A stretch of 64,000 bases of DNA from NCBI RefSeq assembly GCF_022760965.1, contig NZ_JAKVIJ010000010.1:104168-168167 (forward strand). Direction: 5' to 3'. Position 1 is the stretch's first letter; the number at the start of each line of letters is the position of its first letter. This document shows, piece by piece, positions 17,203-24,261 of this stretch. The notes beneath the pieces are model-generated. The model saw nothing but the letters and a program-made list of their open reading frames with translations, was not told the origin of the DNA and searched no databases. A program made the translations under genes and the position numbers. The DNA is from Simplicispira sedimenti (GTDB lineage: Bacteria > Pseudomonadota > Gammaproteobacteria > Burkholderiales > Burkholderiaceae_C).

Positions 17203-17804
17203 AGCGACTCTGGCCTGTGGTCTTTCCGCTGGTGCGGCCCGCCGTTTTGACCTTGGCGGGTGTCTTGGCGGCTGTTCTGGTGGCCGTGCTGGCCCTGTGG
17301 GGCGTGCGCCATTTCCTCTTTCCCGGCTGGCAACAGGCGCAGGCCACGCAACAGGCTGCGCAAGGTCAGCTTGAGGAAGCCCGCGCCGAGCAGGCCGACG
17401 TGCAAAACCACTTGCGCCAGTACCAGCGGATGGTGGCTGCCGGGTTGGTGGGTGGCGAGCCGCGCGCCGTGTGGGTGGAGGACCTGCTGCGCATCCTCCA
17501 GCAACAGGATTTGCAGGGCCAGGCCAGCTTCACCCTGGCCGCACCCGAAGCGGTGGAACTGCCCCAGGCCGAAGCCGCCCAGGCGCGCGTGCAGCGCCAT
17601 GTGCTGGAACTGCAGTTTGCACGGGTGCACGAAATCGAGGTGCTGCGTGTGCTGGAGCAACTGCGATCGCGCCATGCCCTTGTCTCGCGTGTGGCAGGTT
17701 GCGTGTTCGAGCAACCCACGCCCGAGGGCCTTTCGGCGCGCTGCCGTGTCAACTTTCTGCACATTGACCCGCTTTCTGGTGCCGACCAGAATGCCCCGAA
17801 GTAG
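17199..17804 (+). CDS. MshJ/PilO-like inner-membrane pilus assembly protein
   Basis: A 201-residue protein. A short cytoplasmic N-terminus precedes one membrane helix near residues 14-40 (VLTLAGVLAAVLVAVLALW). A coiled coil follows (ATQQAAQGQLEEARAEQADV), then a periplasmic ferredoxin-like domain with the typical ending of a Cys-containing strand pair (RVAGCVFEQP and SARCRVNFLHI). This matches the PilO/MshJ architecture. The ATG at 17199 overlaps the previous stop (ATGA). It probably pairs with the preceding gene product to link the motor to the secretin. Confidence 0.65.
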   Translation: MKRLWPVVFPLVRPAVLTLAGVLAAVLVAVLALWGVRHFLFPGWQQAQATQQAAQGQLEEARAEQADVQNHLRQYQRMVAAGLVGGEPRAVWVEDLLRILQQQDLQGQASFTLAAPEAVELPQAEAAQARVQRHVLELQFARVHEIEVLRVLEQLRSRHALVSRVAGCVFEQPTPEGLSARCRVNFLHIDPLSGADQNAPK

Positions 17805-17825
17805 GCCACCCTGAGGTACGCCGCC

Positions 17826-18314
17826 ATGCCATCCCCTGCTCCAGCGCCCCATCGCCTTGCCGCCCTGCTGGCAGCATGGGGGTGCCTGCTGGCGGGCCCG
17901 GCGAGCGCCGCCAGTGCAGTGCCGCAGCCCAGCGACCCCGAAGCAGCCAGCCTCTGGCCGCGCGTGTTCTACACCCCGCAGCAGCGCGCCAGCATTGAGG
18001 CTGCGCGCAAAGCGCCACCGAGCGGCATGGATCAGACAACAGCCCCCACCGCGTCGGCACCGCAGGCACCGCCCCCGGTATTTCAATTGGACGGCCTGGC
18101 CCTGGGCCGCAAGAACGCCACCGCCTGGATCAACGGCCAGATGCTGCAGCACGGCGAACCCTTTGCGGGCCGCACCGTGCACATCGGTGATGGCGAAGTG
18201 CGCCTGCGCCTGAGCGGCGAGAGCGACATCGTGCTGCGCCCTGGGCAGCAGGTCAGCGACACCGGCGCCGTGCTCAGCGACGTGCTGGCGCCAGGGTCTT
18301 TACGTAAAAAATAG
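17826..18314 (+). CDS. MshK/PilP-like secreted assembly protein
   Basis: A 162-residue protein with an N-terminal signal peptide (LLAAWGCLLAGPASA, cleavage after about residue 33), a low-complexity Pro/Ala stretch, and a small beta domain from about residue 90 (VFQLDGLALGRKNATAWING) that resembles the GspC/PilP homology-region fold. By position it corresponds to MshK, a periplasmic link between inner-membrane complex and secretin. Sequence similarity is too weak for a firm name. Its stop codon lies a few bases before a dispersed-repeat copy. Confidence 0.6.
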   Translation: MPSPAPAPHRLAALLAAWGCLLAGPASAASAVPQPSDPEAASLWPRVFYTPQQRASIEAARKAPPSGMDQTTAPTASAPQAPPPVFQLDGLALGRKNATAWINGQMLQHGEPFAGRTVHIGDGEVRLRLSGESDIVLRPGQQVSDTGAVLSDVLAPGSLRKK

Positions 18315-18366
18315 GACTCCAGCGCCCTATTCATAAGCGCTAGAAGCTATAAAATGATAGCAAATA
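18309..18366. repeat. Dispersed repeat copy overlapping a pilin start codon
   Basis: The sequence CTATTCATAAGCGCTAGAAGC followed by TATAAAATGATAGCAAAT is an inverted copy of the repeat. It ends inside the next pilin gene and supplies its ATG and first four codons. Confidence 0.75.
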
Positions 18367-19235
18367 ATCTCTCTACCCCCTTGGCTCTGGCCCGGAAAGG
18401 TGCCAGGGCGCGCGGCTTCTCGCTGGTGGAGATGGCGCTGGTGCTGCTCATCGTGGGCCTGCTGGCCGCCGTCTTTCTGCCCGCCACCAACACCTTTCTG
18501 GAAAACAACCGCCGCAAGGAAACCCGTGCCAAGCTGGAAGCGCTGGAACAGGCGATGGTGCGGTTTGTGGTGGTCAATGGTCGCTTGCCGTGTCCGGCGA
18601 ACGGTGCTTTGGCGGCTGGCAACCCAGAGCAAGGCTTGGAACAACCCCACCCAGGGACTGCCGCCTGCACTGCCGCCGGCCTGGACAATGGGGTGGTGCC
18701 TTGGCGTACTCTGGGGTTGGCGCAGGGTGATGCGATGGACGCCTGGAACACCATGATCACCTACCGGGTTTGGGCTGGCGCCACGGTGGCCGCTTCGGCA
18801 TTGACGCGCCCTGCAGGGATGGATATGCACAGTCTTGATCCGGCCACGATGACCCCACAGATTCAGACATTTTTGCAGGCCAGTGGTTTTCGGGTGTGCA
18901 ACGCCAATCCCTGCAACCCTGGGGCGGCGCCTGAACTGGCGTCGCGAACCGGGATGACGGGAGCGGCTCTTGCGCTGATCAGCCATGGAGCCAACAGGGT
19001 CGGCGGCTACACTGCTGAAGGGGTGTACCTGAATGCAGCCAATGGGCCCGGTCCTGGACCTTTGGAGAACCTCAACTTCAATGCGTCTCCTCCGCGTACC
19101 GGAGCTCCTGGTGATTTCTATATCGATGCCGAGTACGCAGAAAATCCCGCAGCATATTTCGACGACATCGTGTTGCGACCCACGGTCATATCGGTAGCCA
19201 TGGCTGCGGGCCTGGGGCCCCGCAAGACGCCCTGA
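18354..19235 (+). CDS. Minor prepilin (GRLPCPA family), paralogue 1
   Basis: A 293-residue type IV prepilin. The class III leader is processed at Gly21/Phe22 in ARARG-FSLVEMALVLL, with Glu at +5 and a following hydrophobic helix. The globular part carries GRLPCPANGAL, DAWNTMITYRV, LISHGAN and FDDIVL, all shared with the next gene. It is much larger than a typical major pilin, so it is likely a minor or tip-initiating subunit. The ATG and first codons (MIANN) come from a dispersed repeat. A TTG at about 18381 would give a shorter, more ordinary leader and may have been the ancestral start. Four conserved Cys could form disulfides. Confidence 0.78.
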   Translation: MIANNLSTPLALARKGARARGFSLVEMALVLLIVGLLAAVFLPATNTFLENNRRKETRAKLEALEQAMVRFVVVNGRLPCPANGALAAGNPEQGLEQPHPGTAACTAAGLDNGVVPWRTLGLAQGDAMDAWNTMITYRVWAGATVAASALTRPAGMDMHSLDPATMTPQIQTFLQASGFRVCNANPCNPGAAPELASRTGMTGAALALISHGANRVGGYTAEGVYLNAANGPGPGPLENLNFNASPPRTGAPGDFYIDAEYAENPAAYFDDIVLRPTVISVAMAAGLGPRKTP

Positions 19236-19259
19236 CGCCACGTTATTCCCTACAGGGCC

Positions 19260-20696
19260 ATGCAAACATCCCCACTCTGCACGCTGTCCTGGCGATCCAG
19301 GCAACTGGGCGGTATTGCGCTTGCGATGATTGTGACGCTCCTGGTGGTGGCGGCAACCACGCTGGCCATTCGCATGGCGCAGCAGGTAGAAGATCGCAAA
19401 GAACGGGTGACACAGACCCAGGTGCGCATGGAACGCGTTCGCGCAGCGCTGCATGCCTTTGTGGCCACCCAGGGGCGCTTGCCATGCCCGGCTGCCGGGG
19501 CTTTGGATGCTGGGCTGGCAGTACCGCCCACAGCAGTGGATCTTTGCACCAACCGCGATGGAACGGTGCCCTGGGTGAGTCTGGGGTTGCGCGCCGACGA
19601 TGCCCTGGATGCCTGGGGAAGAAAAATTTCTTACCGCGTGTACGACGGCCCCACGGGCATGACCCGTGACAGAGGGGCCGACATGACCGACTGCGATACG
19701 GTGGAAAGTTCACCGGCTGCTCCGACGGCGCCCAATTTTCAGTGCACAGCAGCCCATGATGTGCTGCCCGGGCCTGGCGCGGGTACCTATCTCGACCCTG
19801 CAACCCGACCGGGTCTTGGTGTGCGTGTGGGTGGTGTCAACCAAACGCAGATGGCATGGGTGTTGGTCAGCCATGGCGCCAGTGGCCAGGGTGCGTGGCT
19901 GCCTGGAGGTGGGCGTGTTCCGGTTCCTGCCAGTGCGGATGAACTTGTCAATGCGCAGGCACCGGCCGTTCCTCCGGCACCTGTGCCGCCCTTTGTCCAG
20001 CGCGATGAGAATGTCGTGGATCTCGATTCGGCGAGCGCGCCAGCGCATTTTGACGACTTGCTGTTGTTCGAGACCATTTCCCAGCTTATCTACGCGGCAG
20101 GCAGGGAGGCGAGAGACTGGCCGGAGGCAGTGCCGCCGCCACCGCCGCCACCGCCGCCGCCTGTAACCGGCGATGTGATCAAAAAGCTGCTGGAAAATCC
20201 GAATGCCATCGATACCAAAGGTAACGGCTCGGGCCTTACGTTCATTGATCTTCCGACGACTGATTTGGGCACGGTGCGTATCAGCTCAACGGGGGGAGAG
20301 ATCAGCACCGATGGCCCTTACCAGGCCCTTGGAGTGTGCAGTTCGGGGTGTGGCGCGGGTAACGCCAGCAACCGGGCGCTGGATTCATCGGAATCCCTGC
20401 GCTTCCGTTTGGGTACAGGCAAGACAGCGCAGAGCTTTGCCTTGGGTCTGCTGGGCATATCGAACACCACTGTGGCGGTTTCCATCACGTTCAAGAAAAA
20501 TGGGACCACGCTTGGCAGCCTGATTCAATCGGTGACTGTCAATACGTCGATGCCGCTGGTTCCTCAACTGACCAACCTCGCGCTGACACCGCCGGGAACG
20601 GTGTTCGACGAGGTGGTGGTGCAACCTGTGGGTACGTCGCGCTTCTTCGTGGCAAATGTGTTTTTCTGCCAGCTGGCCATCTGCCCTTCTCCGTAA
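19260..20696 (+). CDS. Large modular minor pilin, paralogue 2, with polyproline linker and extra C-terminal module
   Basis: A 478-residue protein. The N-terminus has a pilin-like hydrophobic helix (LGGIALAMIVTLLVVAATTLA) but lacks Glu at +5 after the putative GG processing site. Residues about 75-280 are paralogous to the preceding pilin (GRLPCPAAGAL, DAWGRKISYRV, LVSHGAS, FDDLLLFE). Ten consecutive prolines at about 292-301 lead to a C-terminal module of about 175 residues, rich in Ser/Thr/Gly and predicted beta strands (LTFIDLPTTDLGTVRIS, FRLGTGKTAQSFALGLLGIS), ending in a Cys pair. This looks like a displayed binding domain, such as a tip adhesin. That function is inferred. The Pro codons form an imperfect CCG-type tract that could change length in frame. 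Confidence 0.72.
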   Translation: MQTSPLCTLSWRSRQLGGIALAMIVTLLVVAATTLAIRMAQQVEDRKERVTQTQVRMERVRAALHAFVATQGRLPCPAAGALDAGLAVPPTAVDLCTNRDGTVPWVSLGLRADDALDAWGRKISYRVYDGPTGMTRDRGADMTDCDTVESSPAAPTAPNFQCTAAHDVLPGPGAGTYLDPATRPGLGVRVGGVNQTQMAWVLVSHGASGQGAWLPGGGRVPVPASADELVNAQAPAVPPAPVPPFVQRDENVVDLDSASAPAHFDDLLLFETISQLIYAAGREARDWPEAVPPPPPPPPPPVTGDVIKKLLENPNAIDTKGNGSGLTFIDLPTTDLGTVRISSTGGEISTDGPYQALGVCSSGCGAGNASNRALDSSESLRFRLGTGKTAQSFALGLLGISNTTVAVSITFKKNGTTLGSLIQSVTVNTSMPLVPQLTNLALTPPGTVFDEVVVQPVGTSRFFVANVFFCQLAICPSP

Positions 20697-20719
20697 TGGG
20701 TTGCAGCCATTGAACGCCC

Positions 20720-20980
20720 ATGCCCCAGGACTTTGAAGATTCAGCCTACACCCGTGCCAGTCTGCACCGGGCCTTGCGCACGCGCAAGCAGCGTCGCCGC
20801 TGGCAGCAGGTGGTAGGCATTCTGCTGCTGCTGGCGGGCTATGCCAGCCTGGCCGTGTCGGCCGATACCGCCAGCGAATGGCTGCTGCTGCGTGTGGTTG
20901 GTGGCTTTGTGCTGTTGTTCGTGGGCTTCACGGTGGCCATTGGTCCTACCGTGGCAGCGTTGCTGGGGGACCATGACTGA
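20720..20980 (+). CDS. Small two-helix membrane protein of the pilus locus
   Basis: An 86-residue protein with a basic N-terminal third (RALRTRKQRRRWQQ) and two membrane segments, about residues 30-47 (VVGILLLLAGYASLAV) and 55-78 (LLLRVVGGFVLLFVGFTVAIG). It is not recognised as a known family. It lies 24 bp after the modular pilin gene, and its stop overlaps the response-regulator start by 8 bp, so it belongs to the pilus operon and may act with the two-component system in the membrane. Confidence 0.65.
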   Translation: MPQDFEDSAYTRASLHRALRTRKQRRRWQQVVGILLLLAGYASLAVSADTASEWLLLRVVGGFVLLFVGFTVAIGPTVAALLGDHD

Positions 20981-21665
20981 GCCGCAGGCTTCCCCCGTAC
21001 TGCCACCCGCGCAGGTGCCGGGCCGCTGCCCTGTGCTCTGGGTCGAGGACGATCCGGTGCTCTCGGATTGGGTGGCGCAGTCCTTGCAGGACGATGGCTG
21101 GCGGGTGCTGGTGGCGCATGATCGCAGCCAGGCGCTCCAGTTGTTGGAGCACGGGGTGCCTAAGGGCCAGGCCTGCGTGGCTTTGCTGGACATGGGCTTG
21201 CCGCCACTTCCCAGCCGTCCGGACGAAGGCCTGTTGCTGCTGTCGCAACTGGTGGCGCGGTGGCCGGTGCTGCATGCCATCGTGCTCACCGGCCAGCATG
21301 AAAAGACCGTGGGCCAGCAGGCGGTGCACGCGGGGGCTTTCGACTTTCTGACCAAGCCCGTGACGGCGGCGGTGTTGCGCCAGGCGCTGGAGCGTGCGGC
21401 ATGGTTCTCGCTGCGCCAGCAGGAACTGTGGGCCCAGGGGCGGCTGCACCTCTCGGTGTCTGCCCAGTTGTCCGAGGGCGTGCGTGAGGCCAGCGACCAG
21501 GTGGCCGAGCAGCTCATCCGCCATGTGCTGGGCAGCAACGGCTTCAACGTGGCTGCCGCCGCCCGTGCCCTGGGGCTGGAGCGGGAGCAGCTTTACTACC
21601 ACATGAAGAAATTTGGCATCCAGCGACAGGCATCGCCAGACACCGATCCGGGAACTGGTGCATGA
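20973..21665 (+). CDS. Response regulator, REC plus Fis-type helix-turn-helix
   Basis: A 230-residue response regulator. The receiver domain (about residues 18-140) has the acidic pair in LWVEDDPVL, phospho-acceptor Asp73 in ALLDMGLPP, a conserved Thr in IVLTGQH, and Lys in FLTKPV. A helical linker leads to a C-terminal HTH_8/Fis-like DNA-binding segment (LGSNGFNVAAAARALGLE, about 188-220) of the kind found in NtrC proteins, but the AAA+ sigma-54 domain is absent. The ATG at 20973 overlaps the upstream gene and its stop overlaps the kinase start. It probably controls the pilus locus or linked surface functions. Confidence 0.83.
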   Translation: MTEPQASPVLPPAQVPGRCPVLWVEDDPVLSDWVAQSLQDDGWRVLVAHDRSQALQLLEHGVPKGQACVALLDMGLPPLPSRPDEGLLLLSQLVARWPVLHAIVLTGQHEKTVGQQAVHAGAFDFLTKPVTAAVLRQALERAAWFSLRQQELWAQGRLHLSVSAQLSEGVREASDQVAEQLIRHVLGSNGFNVAAAARALGLEREQLYYHMKKFGIQRQASPDTDPGTGA

Positions 21666-22807
21666 ACTCGCTGCCTTGGATGCTGGTGGCCCTGGGGCTG
21701 GTACTGCTGCTGGCGGCCTGGGCTGTGTGGCACCGCGGGCAGCGCATGCGCCGCTGCCTGGCCGAGCTGCTGGCCCTGCCCGCCGACATGCACCCGCTGC
21801 GCTGGCCCGAGCGTGCCTGGCCCATTCTGGAGCGCTCGGGCATTGCGGGCATCGCCTGGGAGGGGCTGTGGTTTGGCGACGCGGTGCGCGGCCAATGGGG
21901 GCAGCCTTTGGCCGCGCACTGGCCGCGCCAGACGCTCAGCGCCGGGCCGGACTGCCAGATCGAACTGCGCTGGGCCGACGTGGCCCGCACCGACGAAGCG
22001 CGTGTGCTGGCGCTGGCCGTGCTGGACGTGTTTGCGCAAACCTGGCTCTCGCGCATGCGCGAGCGCACCCAGGCGGTGGCCGTGGCCCTGGCGCAGCGCG
22101 CGCAGGTGCAGTTGTATTGGCAGCACGACATGCGCAACCTCGCTCAATGGGTGGGCCTGCTGGCCGAGGAGTTTGGTGCCGCCACGCCTGAGCAGATCCC
22201 GCGTTTGGCGCAGCGCCTGCAGCGCCAGGCGCCCCTGCTGCAGGCGCGTGCCCACAAGCTGCTGGCTGCGACCGAGGCACCAACGCAGGTTCCCGCCGAG
22301 GACGAACCGCCCGTCCAGGCACTGGACTTGCTGCACAACGCTGCGGAACTGGCGGGCCTGGCCATCGCCATCGACATGGGCCCAGACGAGGGCAGTGGGC
22401 TGCCGCCACTGGTGCTGGAGTCTGCCCAGGCCCTGGCCCTGGAGCGTGCGCTGGACAATATCTTTTCCAACCTCGCACGCGACAGTGGTGCGCGCCTTGG
22501 GGGTGTACCGTTGCGTTGCGAATGCACGGTGCACGAGGGCGCGCTGCAAGCGCGCCTGCACACACCGCGCCTGGCCACACCGTGGCCGCGCAGAGCGTTC
22601 GAGCCGCTCAAGTCACCCACGGGCTCGGGCATGGGGCTGTACCAGGCGCGGCGCTCGCTGCGCGACGCGGGGGGCGACCTGCAGGCCTGCGAGGAAGCTC
22701 AGGGCGTGGTGTTTGTGTTGCGTGTTCCGCTGGCCTCGTCGAAGTGCGCTGTCGCCCAAGCGTCAAGAAATTTGACTGTTGCGGATCCCGATGCCTCTGC
22801 ACAATAA
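21662..22807 (+). CDS. Histidine kinase of HDxxN type, partner of the pilus-locus response regulator
   Basis: A 381-residue membrane-anchored kinase. An N-terminal membrane helix lies near residues 5-24. A region without a recognised sensor domain follows. The phospho-acceptor segment is WQHDMRNLAQWVGLLAEEFG near residue 155, resembling the HDLKN kinases. The ATP-binding domain shows an N-box (ALDNIFSNLARDSG) and G-box (GSGMGLYQARR). It starts inside the stop codon of the response regulator, a strong sign that the two form a cognate pair. The input may come from a membrane partner because no periplasmic loop is evident. Confidence 0.8.
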   Translation: MNSLPWMLVALGLVLLLAAWAVWHRGQRMRRCLAELLALPADMHPLRWPERAWPILERSGIAGIAWEGLWFGDAVRGQWGQPLAAHWPRQTLSAGPDCQIELRWADVARTDEARVLALAVLDVFAQTWLSRMRERTQAVAVALAQRAQVQLYWQHDMRNLAQWVGLLAEEFGAATPEQIPRLAQRLQRQAPLLQARAHKLLAATEAPTQVPAEDEPPVQALDLLHNAAELAGLAIAIDMGPDEGSGLPPLVLESAQALALERALDNIFSNLARDSGARLGGVPLRCECTVHEGALQARLHTPRLATPWPRRAFEPLKSPTGSGMGLYQARRSLRDAGGDLQACEEAQGVVFVLRVPLASSKCAVAQASRNLTVADPDASAQ

Positions 22808-22862
22808 GTTACATGGGTGGCCATAGGGGTTGCCTGCCGTTTGTTCTACAGGAGATTCATCG

Positions 22863-23543
22863 ATGCAATCACTTCCCATGCGCCGCGCGGGTCGTCAGGC
22901 ACAGTCCGGCTTCACGCTGGTGGAAATCGCCATTGTTCTGGTCATCATCGGCCTGCTGTTGGGCGGTGTGCTCAAAGGTCAGGAACTGATCGAGAACGGG
23001 CGCGTGAAGAACGCGGCCAATGACATGAATGGCGTTGTGGCGGCGTACAACAGCTATCTGGATCGATATCGCAAGTTGCCAGGGGATGATGGTCCTATCG
23101 CCAATTTAACCGGGCGTGGCGGGCAATGGTCGACGCCTGGCATTGTTGCCGGAAACAATAACGGCATTCTGGCCATAACCGCCGCGCAGACCTTCACGGG
23201 CGGTGGAGAAGGGACAGCATTTTTCCAACATTTGCGCGCTTCTGGCTTTATCACCGGAAACCCAGGTGATACTGGAGCGAACGCAATGCCTGTAAACGCT
23301 TGGGGTGGACGCCTGGGTGTAACCAATGTGGCTGTGCAGGGCCGCTCTGCAGCGCGGGTGATGGCTTGCTTGGGCAATGTGCCTGGCAAAGCGGCTGCTG
23401 CCTTGGATGTGCAACTGGACGATGGTCGTCCTGACAATGGCTCTTTCCGCGCAACCCAGGGGGCGAACAACGTGGTTCCTGGTGGCGCTGCAGCGGCCTA
23501 CAGCGAAGACCAGACCTATACCGTCTGCCGCGACATCAATTGA
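22863..23543 (+). CDS. Type IV prepilin, MshA-like (probable major subunit)
   Basis: A 226-residue prepilin with leader cleavage at Gly16/Phe17 (AQSG-FTLVEIAIVLVIIG) and Glu at +5. The N-terminal helix continues into a head domain with a Cys pair (MACLGN and YTVCRDIN, the last Cys four residues from the end), as in type IVa/MSHA pilins with a C-terminal disulfide loop. I chose the ATG at 22863 because AGGAG lies 9 bp upstream. A Met five codons later would also give a valid leader. It is last in the locus, separated by 55 bp from the kinase gene and followed by a strong terminator, consistent with a separately expressed abundant subunit. Confidence 0.85.
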   Translation: MQSLPMRRAGRQAQSGFTLVEIAIVLVIIGLLLGGVLKGQELIENGRVKNAANDMNGVVAAYNSYLDRYRKLPGDDGPIANLTGRGGQWSTPGIVAGNNNGILAITAAQTFTGGGEGTAFFQHLRASGFITGNPGDTGANAMPVNAWGGRLGVTNVAVQGRSAARVMACLGNVPGKAAAALDVQLDDGRPDNGSFRATQGANNVVPGGAAAAYSEDQTYTVCRDIN

Positions 23544-23580
23544 CGACCCTGCAGCGCCTTGGGGCGTTGCGGTGTGACAT

Positions 23581-23617
23581 AAAAAAAACCGCCCGGCATA
23601 GCCGGGCGGTTTTTTTG
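23581..23617. terminator. Bidirectional intrinsic terminator between pilin gene and rpmG
   Basis: A 9-bp perfect stem, CCGCCCGGC/GCCGGGCGG, with loop ATA is flanked by eight A on the left and eight T on the right. It serves the convergent pilin and rpmG transcripts. Confidence 0.95.
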
Positions 23618-23635
23618 TTCAGGAACCTTGCCAAA

Positions 23636-23806
23636 TTACTTCAGCTTGGCTTCCTTGTATTCCACGTGCTTGCGCGCCTTGGGGTCGAATTTCATGATCG
23701 ACATCTTGTCGGGCATGGTCTTCTTGTTCTTGGTGGTGGTGTAGAAGTGACCGGTGTCGGCCGTGGACACCAGCTTGATCTTGTCGCGTCCGCCTTTGCT
23801 TGCCAT
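23636..23806 (-). CDS. rpmG: 50S ribosomal protein L33
   Basis: A 56-residue L33 (MASKGGRDKIKLVSTADTGH, ending VEYKEAKLK). It lacks the CxxC zinc pairs, so it is the zinc-independent form. I chose the ATG at 23806, preceded by an AAGGAG Shine-Dalgarno; the frame stays open upstream through rpmB in another register. It lies 11 bp after rpmB, forming the usual rpmB-rpmG pair. Confidence 0.97.
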   Translation of the reverse strand: MASKGGRDKIKLVSTADTGHFYTTTKNKKTMPDKMSIMKFDPKARKHVEYKEAKLK

Positions 23807-23817
23807 GGTGCTTCTCC

Positions 23818-24051
23818 TTAAGCCTGGCCACGTGCACGCAGGTCTGCGAGCACGGAGTCGATGCCGTTCTTGTCGATCAGGCGCAGGGCAGCGCTGGAAA
23901 CGCGCAGGCGCACCCAACGGTTTTCGCTCTCGACCCAGAAACGACGGTATTGCAGGTTCGGCAGGAACCGGCGCTTGGTTTTGTTGTTGGCGTGGGAAAC
24001 ATTGTTCCCGACCATGGGCTTCTTGCCCGTGACGTCACATACGCGTGCCAT
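23818..24051 (-). CDS. rpmB: 50S ribosomal protein L28
   Basis: A 77-residue L28 starting MARVCDVTGKKPMVGNNVSH, with the conserved NLQYRRFWVE and VSSAALRLIDK. Start ATG at 24051. Co-transcribed with rpmG. A TACAAT hexamer at 24200-24205 on this strand may be its promoter. Confidence 0.97.
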   Translation of the reverse strand: MARVCDVTGKKPMVGNNVSHANNKTKRRFLPNLQYRRFWVESENRWVRLRVSSAALRLIDKNGIDSVLADLRARGQA

Positions 24052-24199
24052 TGTGGACACTCCGATACATAAACGGCTGTTACTGGCGACAGGCCCCTTG
24101 TGGTGCCTGTCTCGCTTCAGCCTCACCTCGCCATGAAAAGGGTGGCGGTATCCCGATTTGCCGCAGCTCTCACGAGCCATGGATGCAGCAAAGCCTGCC

Positions 24200-24205
24200 A
24201 TTGTA
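24200..24205 (-). promoter_or_regulatory. Candidate -10 box for rpmB-rpmG
   Basis: TACAAT on the minus strand (ATTGTA as printed), about 149 bp upstream of rpmB. No convincing -35 element is seen. Proposed because CTACAAT precedes several genes in this window. Confidence 0.3.
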
Positions 24206-24261
24206 GCGCATTTGCATCACCCATGGCCAGCCCCTCGCGTTGGCTGGCTGGGCGTGGCTGC

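Noticed and set aside
20130..20163. A short tandem trinucleotide array as a possible CRISPR or VNTR locus
   Set aside because: It encodes the polyproline spacer in frame and has no spacer/repeat structure; kept only as a possible length-variable tract.
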